From Diprion similis (Eukaryota > Arthropoda > Insecta > Hymenoptera > Diprionidae): a stretch of DNA of 64,000 nucleotides. A program made the translations under genes and the position numbers. Where the stretch lies: positions 13,392,001-13,456,000 of the forward strand of contig NC_060116.1 of the NCBI RefSeq assembly GCF_021155765.1, given 5' to 3'. The stretch's first letter is position 1. Each line of letters begins with the position of its first letter. The notes beneath the pieces are model-generated. The model was not told where the DNA came from. It worked only from the letters and a program-made list of their open reading frames with translations, and made no database searches. Positions 13,280 to 26,665 of the stretch are shown here, in pieces.

Positions 13280-14070
13280 TGAATGGGTGCACCAACGGAA
13301 TACGAATCAATAAGCGAATCGTCGATGCGGCGGCGGGATCAACCGAGTGAAGGTAAACAACGAACCGGGCTTATTACATCCGAAGAGGAGGAGTTCGGCG
13401 TCGTTAGTAAGGGTTATCAGATCGGCTCGATCTATATCACATTTTCAGCTGTCCGTAGCTTTTGATTCACGACCGAGCGAAGAGCGTTGAAATCGTTTTC
13501 GAGGCAGTCACCGCCGGCGAACAGCGGCTGTCTAGTATACCTAGAAAAATACGATCCCGACGGTGGAACACGCAACGCTTGTCGTACTCCGTGCGCGTTA
13601 CAAACTGTCGAAAAGATTCGCGTGTCTAAAAGAATCCAGCGTGAGACCGGGCTTTTACCTCGTCTCTTCTTATCCAGCCCGCTTGAATTAGCCGGAGTTT
13701 TTCCCTCGGCCGTCGTATCGCCTCCGTCTCCGGAGGGCGCGATTTTCTTTCTACCGAAGCGCGCCTCGGAGCTTTTGCAAAGGGGTGAGAAGGGCTCTTT
13801 CGCGGACCCATCAAACGTCGCTCCAGCATCCGACGACCAACTCCTGCACGTCGGATTCGGCACCCTCGCAATTTCGTTCACGAGCATCAAATTTCCGCAG
13901 TGGAAGCGCTCCTCTCCCTCCCCCCCGTACCCTCCCGGGCGTGTGGGTTGCACCCCATTCCTTGTTATAACCCACCATGGCCGAGTGAAACGCGAGTAAA
14001 GCCTTTCTCCGCGGTAACCCAGTTGTAATTTAGTTAGTAAACTGGATCCCCGGTTTCCCGGGCGCATAAC
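13280..14070. other. CpG-rich block with long overlapping frames on both strands
   Basis: This stretch has conspicuously more CG dinucleotides and higher GC than its surroundings. It carries a 211-codon open frame on the minus strand (13432-14067) lying over a 170-codon open frame on the plus strand (13487-13999). Neither translation resembles a family I know, both are rich in Ser, Arg, Pro and Gly, and long antiparallel frames are expected where stop codons are rare because of GC. A CpG-rich promoter or regulatory island is as likely as a gene. If one frame is real it cannot be told which. Confidence 0.3.
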
Positions 14071-15925
14071 GTCTCGAGATTGCTGGCCACGATTCTACGT
14101 CATTTCGCCTTGGATCCACTCTTCGAGCCTATTTCATACATCTCCGTCATCCCGCATGTGCACCGCATCTCCTGTACCCGTTTATATGATTGCTGCACGA
14201 CTCGGTTACGTGGGCGTGGAATGGGATCGTGCCACTACACGGTAGTGAACAAATACTCTGCATTTTGAGACACATCCGTGTCTTTGGACCAGAAATATGG
14301 ATGAGAGTAAACCACAGGTTTATACATCTGCTTGGATATCTGGTCAGTGGACTTAACGAGCTGGATCTTCCATCGGAGGTGAAATTACAATATCAAGTAA
14401 GGTGAGTGTACCAGTTGTGTACATGTTTAGACCCGATTATTGACTTTTATTTACCAAAATTATGAACTGACGATACAAACTATGCCGGTATTGAGCTCAG
14501 TTTTTAGACCATGACAGTGACAGGGGGCCAGGACTTAGGGGAATCGTATTTCATCCAATCATGTAGAGCGAAAGAATTAAGAAAATCCTTAAATCAAATG
14601 GACCTCGGGTGCGATTGTAATTCGGTAAAGTGCTGTGTGGTGGGTATTGAGTTTGTAAGGTACAAGTTATAAGAAATGCAAGAGAAAAAGCTGAGAGAGA
14701 AGGGAAAAATAAGAAAATCCATGGAGTACCACAGTCTGGCCCTACCTACCGCTTCAATTTGCGGTTTTCTTTCTATACTTTCGACCAAGGCGCATCTCGG
14801 CTCTCTTGTACTTCCTCTTTCTATAGCTATGTGATCTCTCAGCCCCCACCGACTTGCTTTCTTTTTGGCAAAATGTGTGTCTCAAGAAGTTTACCTTTCG
14901 CCTTTATACTAGACGCGGAACCCCCTTTCTGCAAGGAAGCTGAATTTCGATGCATTGCATACACTTTACACCATTGGTCCGACTGTCTCATCACCAGTGA
15001 AATCGACATGTACCAGCGAGAGACAACAATTCAAATGGAAAGGAGTTTGCATATACACACAAGATCTGGAGGATTTCAGTAATAGGTGTTGTGTCGACAC
15101 CATCCCGAAAAAAATTATGACAGGTACGAATCCAACAACTTGTACGTAACTCGACACGTAATTTGTCAAATTACATTGATAGACCATGCGTATAGATAAA
15201 GTCTAAATTACTGACTAAAATATGTATAATGTCTGTAAGTGCGTTGATTATGGTTATTGTACGTATTACAGAGGGTCATTGAGACTTGATGTGTGTTCTG
15301 TATAGGCAGAGCCAAAATGCTATGAGACAATGATTCGCTATATGTGGAATTACTAAGTGCACTTCTCTACATACGATATATGTGTGACGAAACTTGATGA
15401 AACACATGAAAGCAAGATAATCGCGCATGGTCAGAAGTCGCTTCAAACAACAGATTGAAAGTTTGCAGTGAGGATGGAAAAAAATCAAAAAGTCATACGT
15501 ACTAACTTTCAGTTTCAATTAATTCGAGATGCCTTAGGTCTAGGACAAGTGTTCTTGTGTCGGTATATTGTACTTTAACAAGTCGTCTGATATTATTAAA
15601 GTGAAAGACAAAGTGTGCACAAGAATGATGAAGCATGACGTGGAAGATTTGGTTATTGATGAAGAAATAGAGTGTAGTATACATAATGTTGAATTCAAGA
15701 TATTAAATGTTACATGAGGAAGTTATTATTGTAGTTTCGTAAGTATACTAACGAGGCCGGCATGCGGACAGGCAGAATGTACTTCGGTTGGTTACGTAAT
15801 GTGTGATACTGTATTGTTACTATTTGATGTATGCTGGATTGAGATAGAAACACGAATAAAAGCTTCATTAAATGTCTTCGGATATTAGTCATGAAATGTT
15901 ACGTATGCCTGCTTTTGATTTCTCA
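14071..15925. other. Spacer before the satellite array; no gene seen
   Basis: Mixed-composition DNA with short chance frames only. It runs into the first decayed satellite unit near 15.93-15.97 kb. Confidence 0.5.
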
Positions 15926-17297
15926 GAATTCGGTCTGACGAAATCAAGTCACAAAAATCGAATGTGCAGAAAGATGATTTTTAGCTGAATGAGAGATGAG
16001 GCAAACCCCACTCGAATTTTGGTGAGCATTTCAATGATGTCCAGAAATGCTGGAATCAGTTGATTGTTGCAATATCGACGTAATTATGAGAAAAAATCCA
16101 TTGAGTGCAGTCCGCATACGCAGCAAGCAATAGATCTAGACTGAAAGCCAGAAAACGGTGGACTTCGATCCTTCAGTTCTCTGCTGCTGGTCTTTCGTTC
16201 GCTCTTTCTCTGCCGTTCGTCCTCCGCTCTTTCTGCTGCGTTTTCTGCGTTCCTAGGGGTCAAATTAGTGAAAGAGGCTCATACGAATCGATTCTGAAAG
16301 CGAAACTTTTCGGCTCGAAGAGATGTTAGGGCTAACCCCTTTGGGTTTATAATGAAGATTTCGACGATTTTGAAAAATGCTGCAAACAATTCTATGGGGC
16401 ACTTTTCCGACGTAATTTTGCAAATGGAATCGATTCAGCGCAGTCCGAACACGCTGCGAGCAACGGATCAAAAGTGACAGCCAAAAAACGGAAGACGTGA
16501 TTTCTCCATTTTGTGGCTGCTGGTCTTTGCGACGTTATTTCTCTGCTGTTGATCCTAAGCTCTTTTTCACACATTTTTTGAGTTCCTGGGGTTCCAATTA
16601 GCCAAGAAATGGTCATACGAATCGATTCGGAGACCAAAATTTTTCACCTCCGAAAATGACCAAAAAAGTGAGGCTAACCCCTTTGGATTTTTGGCGAGAA
16701 TTTCGACGATTCTGAAGAGTGCTGCGATCGATTCTTTAGGGTCCTATTCCGACGTAATTTTGCGAGAGAAATCGATTAAGCGCAGTCCCAGTACGCTGCG
16801 AGCAACGCCTGAAAAGTTACAGCCAAAAAACTGCAGATTTTGATCGTGATTTCTCTGCTGTTGATCCTACGCTCTTTTTCACACATTTTCTGAGTTCCTA
16901 GGGTTCCAATTAGCCTAGAACTGGTCATACGAATCGATTCGGAGACCAAAATTTTTCACCTCCGAAAATGACCAAAAAAGTAAGGCTAACCCCTTTGGAT
17001 TTTTGGCGAAAATTTCGACGACTCTGAAAAGTGCTGCGATCGATTCTTCAGGGCCCTATTCCGACGTAATTTTGCGAGAGAAATCGATTAAGCGCAGTTC
17101 CAGAACGCTGCGAGCAACGCCTAAAAAGTTACAGCCAAAAAACTGCAGATTTTGATCGTAATTTCTCTGCTGTTGATCCTACGCTCTTTTTCACACATTT
17201 TTTGAGTTCCTGGGGTTCCAATTAGCCTAGAAATGGTCATACGAATCGATTCGAAGACCAAAATTTTTCACCTCCGAAAATGACCAAAAAAGTAAGG

Positions 17298-18545
17298 CTA
17301 ACCCCTTTGGATTTTTGGCGAAAATTTCGACGATTCTGAAAAGTGCTGCGATCGATTCTTTGGGGCCCTATTCCGACGTAATTTTGCGAGAGAAATCGAT
17401 TGAGCGCAGTCCCAGTACGCTGCGAGCAACGCCTGAAAAGTTACAGCCAAAAAACTGCAGATTTTGATCGTAATTTCTCTGCTGTTCATCTTACGCTCTT
17501 TTTTACACATTTTCTGAGTTCCTGGGGTTCCAATTAGCCTAGAAATGGTCATACGAATCGATTCGGAGACCAAAATTTTTCACCTCCTAAAATGACAAAA
17601 AAAGTAAGGCTAACCCCTTTGAATTTTTGGCAAAAATTTCGACGATTCTGGAAAGTGCTGCCATCGATTTTTTAAGGCCCTATTCCGACGTAATTTTGCG
17701 AGAGAAATCGATTAAGCGCAGTCCCAGTACGCTGCGAGCAGCGCCTTAAAAGTTACAGCCAAAAAACTGCAGATTTTGATCGTCATTTCTCTGCTGTTGA
17801 TCCCACGCTCTATTTTACACATTTTTTGAATTCCTGGGGTTCCAATTAGCCTAGAAATGGTCATACGAATCGATTCGGAGACTAAAATTTTTCACCTCCG
17901 AAAATGACCAAAAAAATAAGGCTAACCCCTTTGGATTTTTGGCGAAAATTTCGACGATTCTGAAAAGTGCTGCGATCGATTCTTTAGGGCCCTATTCCGA
18001 CGTAATTTTGCGAGAGAAATCGATTGAGCGCAGTCCCAGTACGCTGCGAGCAACGCCTGAAAAGTTACAGCCAAAAAACTGCAGATTTTGATCGTAATTT
18101 CTCTGCTGTTCATCTTACGCTCTTTTTTACACATTTTCTGAGTTCCTGGGGTTCCAATTAGCCTAGAAATGGTCATACGAATCGATTCGGAGACCAAAAT
18201 TTTTCACCTCCTAAAATGACAAAAAAAGTAAGGCTAACCCCTTTGAATTTTTGGCAAAAATTTCGACGATTCTGGAAAGTGCTGCCATCGATTTTTTAAG
18301 GCCCTATTCCGACGTAATTTTGCGAGAGAAATCGATTAAGCGCAGTCCCAGTACGCTGCGAGCAGCGCCTTAAAAGTTACAGCCAAAAAACTGCAGATTT
18401 TGCTCGTAATTTCTCTGCTGTTCATCTTACGCTCTTTTTCACATATTTTTTGAGTTCCTGGGGTTCCAATTAGCCAAGAAATGGTCATACGAATCAATTC
18501 GGAGACCAAAATTTTTCACCTCCGAAAATGACCAAAAAAGTAAGG
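17298..18545. repeat. Two-unit (624-bp) higher-order repeat, duplicated
   Basis: 17298-17921 and 17922-18545 share the same pair of variant units. The diagnostic GCTGCCATCGATTTTTTAAG stands at 17657 and 18281, exactly 624 bp apart, and TTTGAATTTTTGGCAAA is likewise repeated. This shows block duplication of two units inside the array. Confidence 0.8.
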
Positions 18546-21500
18546 CTAACCCCTTTGGATTTTTGGCGAAAATTTCGACGATTCTGAAAAGTGCTGCGAT
18601 CGATTCTTTAGGGCCCTATTCCGACGTAATTTTGCGAGAGAAATCGATTAAGCGCAGTCCCAGTACGCTGCGAGCAACGCCTGAAAAGTTACAGCCAAAA
18701 AACTGCAGATTTTGATCGTGATTTCTCTGCTGTTGATCCTACGCTCTTTTTCACACATTTTTTGAGTTCCTGGGGTTCCAATTAGCCAAGAAATGGTCAT
18801 ACGAATCGATTCGGAGACCAAAATTTTTCACCTCCGAAAATGACCAAAAAAGTAAGGCTAACCCCTTTGGATTTTTGGCGAAAATTTCGACGACTCTGAA
18901 AAGTGCTGCGATCGATTCTTTACGGCCCTATTCCGACGTAATTTTGCGAGAGAAACTGATTAAGCGCAGTCCCAGTACGCTGCGAGCAACGCCTGAAAAG
19001 TTACAGCCAAAAAACTGCATATTTTGCTCGTAATTTCTCTGCTGTTCATCTTACGCTCTTTTTCACATATTTTTTGAGTTCCTGGGGTTCCAATTAGCCA
19101 AGAAATGGTCATACGAATCGATTCAGAGACCAAAATTTTTCACCTCCGAAAATGACCAAAAAAGTAAGGCTAACCCCTTTGGATTTTTGGCGAAAATTTC
19201 GACGACTCTGAAAAGTGCTGCGATCGATTCTTTACGGCCCTATTCCGACGTAATTTTGCGAGAGAAACTGATTAAGCGCAGTCCCAGTACGCTGCGAGCA
19301 ACGCCTGAGAAGTTACAGCCAAAAAACTGCAGATTTTGATCGTCATTTCTCTGCTGTTGATCCCACGCTCTTTTTTACACATTTTTTGAGTTCCTGGGGT
19401 TCCAATTAGCCTAGAAATGGTCGTACGAATCGATTCGGAGACTAAAATTTTTCACCTCCGAAAATGACCAAAAAAGTAAGGCTAACCCCTTTGGATTTTT
19501 GGCGAAAATTTCGACGATTCTGAAAAGTGCTGCGATCGATTCTTTAGGGCCCTATTCTGACGTAATTTTGCGAGAGAAATCGATTAAGCGCAGTCCCAGT
19601 ACGCTGCGAGCAACGCCTGAAAAGTTACAGCCAAAAAACTGCAGATTTTGATCGTAATTTCTCTGCTGTTGATCCTACGCTCTTTTTCACACATTTTTTG
19701 AGTTCCTGGGGTTCCAATTAGCCAAGAAATGGTCATACGAATCGATTCAGAGACCAAAATTTTTCACCTCCGAAAATGACCAAAAAAGTAAGGCTAACCC
19801 CTTTGGATTTTTGGCGAAAATTTCGACGACTCTGAAAAGTGCTGCGATCGATTCTTTACGGCCCTATTCCGACGTAATTTTGCGAGAGAAACTGATTAAG
19901 CGCAGTCCCAGTACGCTGCGAGCAACGCCTGAAAAGTTACAGCCAAAAAACTGCAGATTTTGATCGTAATTTCTCTGCTGTTAATCCTACGCTCTTTTTC
20001 ACACATTTTTTGAGTTCCTGGGGTTTCAATTAGCCTAGAAATGGTCATACGAATCGATTCGGAGACCAAAATTTTTCACCTCTAAAAATGACCAAAAAAG
20101 TAAGGCTAACCCCTTTGGATTTTTGGCGAAAATTTCGACGACTCTGAAAAGTGCTGCGATCGATTCTTTACGGCCCTATTCCGACGTAATTTTGCGAGAG
20201 AAACTGATTAAGCGCAGTCCCAGTACGCTGCGAGCAACGCCTGAAAAGTTACAGCCAAAAAACTGCAGATTTTGATCGTAATTTCTCTGCTGTTGATCCT
20301 ACGCTCTTTTTCACACATTTTTTGAGTTCCGGGGGTTCCAATTAGCCTAGAAATGGTCATACGAATCGATTCGGAGACCAAAATTTTTCACCTCCTAAAA
20401 TGACAAAAAAAAGTAAGGCTAACCCCTTTGGATTTTTGGCAAAAATTTCGACGATTCTGGAAAGTCCTGCGATCGATTTTTTAAGGCCCTATTCCGACGT
20501 AATTTTGCGAGAGAAATCGATTAAGCGCAGTCCCAGTACGCCGCGAGCAGCGCCTTAAAAGTTACAGCCAAAAAACTGCATATTTTGCTCGTAATTTCTC
20601 TGCTGTTCATCTTACGCTCTTTTTCACATATTTTTTGAGTTCCTGGGGTTCCAATTAGCCAAGAAATAGTCATACGAATCGATTCAGAGACCAAAATTTT
20701 TCACCTCCAAAAATGACCAAAAAAGTAAGGCTAACCCCTTTGGATTTTTGGCGAAAATTTCGACGACTCTGAAAAGTGCTGCGATCGATTCTTTACGGCC
20801 CTATTCCGACGTAATTTTGCGAGAGAAATCGATTGAGCGCAGTCCCAGTACGCTGCGAGCAACGCCTGAAAAGTTACAGCCAAAAAACTGCAGATTTTGC
20901 TCGTAATTTCTCTGCTGTTCATCTTACGCTTTTTTTCACATATTTTTTGAGTTCCTGGGGTTCCAATTAGCCAAGAAATGGTCATACGAATCGATTCGGA
21001 GACCAAAATTTTTCACCTTCGAAAATGACCAAAAAAGTAAGGCTAACCCCTTTGGATTTTTGGCGGAAATTTCGACGATTCTGAAAAGTGCTGCGATCGA
21101 TTCTTTAGGGTCCTATTCCGACGTAATTTTGCAAGAGAAATCGATTAAGCCCAGTCCCAGTACGCTGCGAGCAACGCCTGAAAAGTTACAGCCAAAAAAC
21201 TGCAGATTTTGATCGTGATTTCTCTGCTGTTGATCCTACGCTCTTTTTCACACATTTTCTGAGTTCCTAGGGTTCCAATTAGCCTAGAACTGGTCATACG
21301 AATCGATTCGGAGACCAAAATTTTTCACCTCCGAAAATGACCAAGAAAGTAAGGCTAACCCCTTTGGATTTTTGGCGAAAATTTCGACGACTCTGAAAAG
21401 TGCTGCGATCGATTCTTCAGGGCCCTATTCCGACGTAATTTTGCGAGAGAAATCGATTAAGCGCAGTTCCAGAACGCTGCGAGCAACGCCTAAAAAGTTA

Positions 21501-24169
21501 CAGCCAAAAAACTGCAGATTTTGATCGTAATTTCTCTGCTGTTGATTCTACGCTCTTTTTCACACATTTTTTGAGTTCCTGGGGTTCCAATTAGCCTAGA
21601 AATGGTCATACGAATCGATTCGGAGACCAAAATTTTTCACCTCCTAAAATGACAAAAAAAAGTAAGGCTAACCCCTTTGGATTTTTGGCAAAAATTTCGA
21701 CGATTCTGGGAAGTCCTGCGATCGATTTTTTAAGGCCCTATTCCGACGTAATTTTGCGAGAGAAATCGATTAAGCGTAGTCCCAGTACGCTGCGAGCAGC
21801 GCCTCAAAAGTTACAGCCAAAAAACTGCATATTTTGCTCGTAATTTCTCTGCTGTTCATCTTACGCTCTTTTTCACATATTTTTTGAGTTCCTGGGGTTC
21901 CAATTAGCCAAGAAATGGTCATACGAATCGATTCAGAGACCAAAATTTTTCACCTCCGAAAATGACCAAAAAAGTAAGGCTAACCCCTTTGGATTTTTGG
22001 CGAAAATTTCGACGACTCTGAAAAGTGCTGCGATCGATTCTTTACGGCCCTATTCCGACGTAATTTTGCGAGAGAAACTGATTAAGCGCAGTCCCAGTAC
22101 GCTGCGAGCAACGCCTGAAAAGTTACAGCCAAAAAACTGCAGATTTTGATCGTAATTTCTCTGCTGTTAATCCTACGCTCTTTTTCACACATTTTTTGAG
22201 TTCCTGGGGTTTCAATTAGCCTAGAAATGGTCATACGAATCGATTCGGAGACCAAAATTTTTCACCTCTAAAAATGACCAAAAAAGTAAGGCTAACCCCT
22301 TTGGATTTTTGGCGAAAATTTCGACGATTCTGAAAAGTGCTGCGATCGATTCTTTACGGCCCTATTCCGACGTAATTTTGCGAGAGAAACTGATTAAGCG
22401 CAGTCCCAGTACGCTGCGAGCAACGCCTGAAAAGTTACAGCCAAAAAACTGCAGATTTTGATCGTAATTTCTCTGCTGTTGATCCTACGCTCTTTTTCAC
22501 ACATTTTTTGAGTTCCTGGGGTTCCAATTAGCCTAGAAATGGTCATACGAATCGATTCGGAGACCAAAATTTTTCACCTCCTAAAATGACAAAAAAAAGT
22601 AAGGCTAACCCCTTTGGATTTTTGGCAAAAATTTCGACGATTCTGGAAAGTCCTGCGATCGATTTTTTAAGGCCCTATTCCGACGTAATTTTGCGAGAGA
22701 AATCGATTAAGCGCAGTCCCAGTACGCCGCGAGCAGCGCCTTAAAAGTTACAGCCAAAAAACTGCATATTTTGCTCGTAATTTCTCTGCTGTTCATCTTA
22801 CGCTCTTTTTCACATATTTTTTGAGTTCCTGGGGTTCCAATTAGCCAAGAAATGGTCATACGAATCGATTCAGAGACCAAAATTTTTCACCTCCGAAAAT
22901 GACCAAAAAAGTAAGGCTAACCCCTTTGGATTTTTGGCGAAAATTTCGACGACTCTGAAAAGTGCTGCGATCGATTCTTTACGGCCCTATTCCGACGTAA
23001 TTTTGCGAGAGAAACTGATTAAGCGCAGTCCCAGTACGCTGCGAGCAACGCCTGAGAAGTTACAGCCAAAAAACTGCAGATTTTGATCGTCATTTCTCTG
23101 CTGTTGATCCCACGCTCTTTTTTACACATTTTTTGAGTTCCTGGGGTTTCAATTAGCCTAGAAATGGTCGTACGAATCGATTCGGAGACTAAAATTTTTC
23201 ACCTCCGAAAATGACCAAAAAAGTAAGGCTAACCCCTTTGAATTTTTGGCGAAAATTTCGACGATTCTGAAAAGTGCTGCGATCGATTCTTTAGGGCCCT
23301 ATTCCGACGTAATTTTGCGAGAGAAATCGATTGAGCGCAGTCCCAGTACGCTGCGAGCAACGCCTGAAAAGTTACAGCCAAAAAACTGCAGATTTTGCTC
23401 GTAATTTCTCTGCTGTTCATCTTACGCTTTTTTTCACATATTTTTTGAGTTCCTGGGGTTCCAATTAGCCAAGAAATGGTCATACGAATCGATTCGGAGA
23501 CCAAAATTTTTCACCTTCGAAAATGACCAAAAAAGTAAGGCTAACCCCTTTGGATTTTCGGCAAAAATTTCGACGATTCTGGAAAGTCCTGCGATCGATT
23601 TTTTAAGGCCCTATTCCGACGTAATTTTGCAAGAGAAATCGATTAAGCGCAGTCCCAGTACGCTGCGAGCAACGCCTGAAAAGTTACAGCCAAAAAACTG
23701 CAGATTTTGATCGTGATTTCTCTGCTGTTGATCCTACGCTCTTTTTCACACATTTTTTGAGTTCCTGGGGTTCCAATTAGCCAAGAAATGGTCATACGAA
23801 TCGATTCGGAGACCAAAATTTTTCACCTCCGAAAATGACAAAAAAAGTAAGGCTAACCCCTTTGGATTTTTGGCAAAAATTTCGACGATTCTGAAAAGTG
23901 CTGCGATCGATTTTTTAAGGCCCTATTCCGACGTAATTTTGCGAGAGAAATCGATTAGGCGCAGTCCCAGTACGCTGCGAGCAGCGCCTTAAAAGTTACA
24001 GCCAAAAAACTGCAGATTTTGATCGTGATTTCTCTGCTGTTGATCCTACGCTCTTTTTCACACATTTTTTGAGTTCCTGGGGTTCCAATTAGTCAAGAAA
24101 TGGTCATACGAATCGATTCGGAGACCAAAATTTTTCACCTCCGAAAATGACCAAAAAAGTAAGGCTAAC

Positions 24170-26665
24170 CCCTCTGGATTTTTGGCGAAAATTTCGACGA
24201 CTCTGAAAAGTGCTGCGATCGATTCTTTACGGCCCTATTCCGACGTAATTTTGCGAGAGAAACTGATTAAGCGCAGTCCCAGTACGCTGCGAGCAACGCC
24301 TGAAAAGTTACAGCCAAAAAACTGCAGATTTTGATCGTAATTTCTCTGCTGTTGATCCCACGCTCTTTTTTACACATTTTTTGAGTTCCTGGGGTTCCAA
24401 TTAGCCTAGAAATGGTCGTACGAATCGATTCGGAGACTAAAATTTTTCACCTCCGAAAATGACCAAAAAAGTAAGGTCAACCCCTTTGGATTTTTGGCGA
24501 AAATTTCGACGATTCTGAAAAGTGCTGCGATTGATTCTTTAGGGCCCTATTCCGACGTAATTTTGCGAGAGAAATCGATTAAGCGCAGTCCCAGTACGCT
24601 GCGAGCAACGCCTGAAAAGTTACAGCCAAAAAACTGCAGATTTTGATCGTGATTTCTCTGCTGTTGATCCTACGCTCTTTTTCACACATTTTCTGAGTTC
24701 CTGGGGTTCCAATTAGCCTAGAAATGGTCATACGAATCGATTCGGAGACCAAAATTTTTCACCTCCGAAAATGACCAAGAAAGTAAGGCTAACCCCTTTG
24801 GATTTTTGGCGAAAATTTCGACGATTCTGAAAAGTGCGGCGATCGATTCTTTAGGGCCCTATTCTGACGTAATTTTGCGAGAGAAATCGATTAAGCGCAG
24901 TCCCAGTACGCTGCGAGCAACGCCTGGAAAGTTACAGCCAAAAAACTGCAGATTTTGATCGTAATTTCTCTGCTGTTGATCCTACGCTCTTTTTCACACA
25001 TTTTTCGAGTTCCTGGGGTTCCAATTAGCCTAGAAATGGTCATACGAATCGATTCGGAGACCAAAATTTTTCACCTCCTAAAATGACAAAAAAAGTAAGG
25101 CTAACCCCTTTGGATTTCTGGCAAAAATTTCGACGATTCTGGAAAGTGCTGCGATCGATTTTTTAAGGCCCTATTCCGACGTAATTTTGCGAGAGAAATC
25201 GATTAAGCGCAGTCCCAGTACGCTGCGAGCAGCGCCTTAAAAGTTACAGCCAAAAAACTGCAGATTTTGATCGTAATTTCTCTGCTGTTCATCTTACGCT
25301 CTCTTTTACATATTTTTTGAGTTTCTGGGGTTCCAATTAGCCTAGAAATGGTCATACGAATCGATTCGGAGACCAAAATTTTTCACCTCCGAAAATGACC
25401 AAAAAAGTAAGGCTAACCCCTTTGGATTTTTGGCGAAAATTTCGACGACTCTGAAAAGTGCTGCGATCGATTCTTCACGGCCCTATTCCGACGTAATTTT
25501 GCGAGAGAAACTGATTAAGCGCAGTCCCAGTACGCTGCGAGCAACGCCTGAAAAGTTACAGCCAAAAAACTGCAGATTTTGATCGTAATTTCTCTGCTGT
25601 TGATCCCACGCTCTTTTTTACACATTTTTTGAGTTCCTGGGGTTCCAATTAGCCTAGAAATGGTCATACGAATCGATTCGGAGACTAAAATTTTTCACCT
25701 CCGAAAATGACCAAAAAAGTAAGGTCAACCCCTTTGGATTTTTGGCGAAAATTTCGACGATTCTGAAAAGTGCTGCGATTGATTCTTTAGGGCCCTATTC
25801 CGACGTAATTTTGCGAGAGAAATCGATTAAGCGCAGTCCCAGTACGCTGCGAGCAACGCCTGAAAAGTTACAGCCAAAAAACTGCAGATTTTGATCGTGA
25901 TTTCTCTGCTGTTGATCCTACGCTCTTTTTCACACATTTTCTGAGTTCCTGGGGTTCCAATTAGCCTAGAAATGGTCATACGAATCGATTCGGAGACCAA
26001 AATTTTTCACCTCCGAAAATGACCAAGAAAGTAAGGCTAACCCCTTTGGATTTTTGGCGAAAATTTCGACGATTCTGAAAAGTGCGGCGATCGATTCTTT
26101 AGGGCCCTATTCTGACGTAATTTTGCGAGAGAAATCGATTAAGCGCAGTCCCAGTACGCTGCGAGCAACGCCTGGAAAGTTACAGCCAAAAAACTGCAGA
26201 TTTTGATCGTAATTTCTCTGCTGTTGATCCTACGCTCTTTTTCACACATTTTTTGAGTTTCTGGGGTTCCAATTAGCCTAGAAATGGTCATACGAATCGA
26301 TTCGGAGACCAAAATTTTTCACCTCCCAAAATGACAAAAAAAGTAAGGCTAACCCCTTTGGATTTCTGGCAAAAATTTCGACGATTCTGGAAAGTGCTGC
26401 GATCGATTTTTTAAGGCCCTATTCCGACGTAATTTTGCGAGAGAAATCGATTAAGCGCAGTCCCAGTACGCTGCGAGCAGCGCCTTAAAAGTTACAGCCA
26501 AAAAACTGCAGATTTTGATCGTAATTTCTCTGCTGTTCATCTTACGCTCTCTTTTACATATTTTTTGAGTTCCTGGGGTTCCAATTAGCCTAGAAATGGT
26601 CATACGAATCGATTCGGAGACCAAAATTTTTCACCTCCGAAAATGACCAAAAAAGTAAGGCTAAC
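24170..26665. repeat. Four-unit (1248-bp) higher-order repeat, duplicated
   Basis: Private variants recur exactly 1248 bp apart: GGTCAACCCC at 24475 and 25723, GTGCGGCG at 24834 and 26082, CCTGGAAAG at 24923 and 26171, and CTCTTTTACA at 25301 and 26549. The two blocks therefore descend from one recent four-unit duplication. Block limits are approximate. Confidence 0.85.

Noticed and set aside
13432-14067. 211-codon minus-strand frame as a gene
   Set aside because: It overlaps an equally open frame on the other strand, has no recognisable domain or splice partners, and lies in GC-rich DNA where long chance frames are expected.
17298-23504. Recurring 91-codon minus-strand reading frames (17298, 17922, 20731 and 23229) with near-identical translations
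   Set aside because: They are the satellite unit read in one frame. Most units have the frame broken, each copy ends in the same stop, and nothing resembles a protein family.
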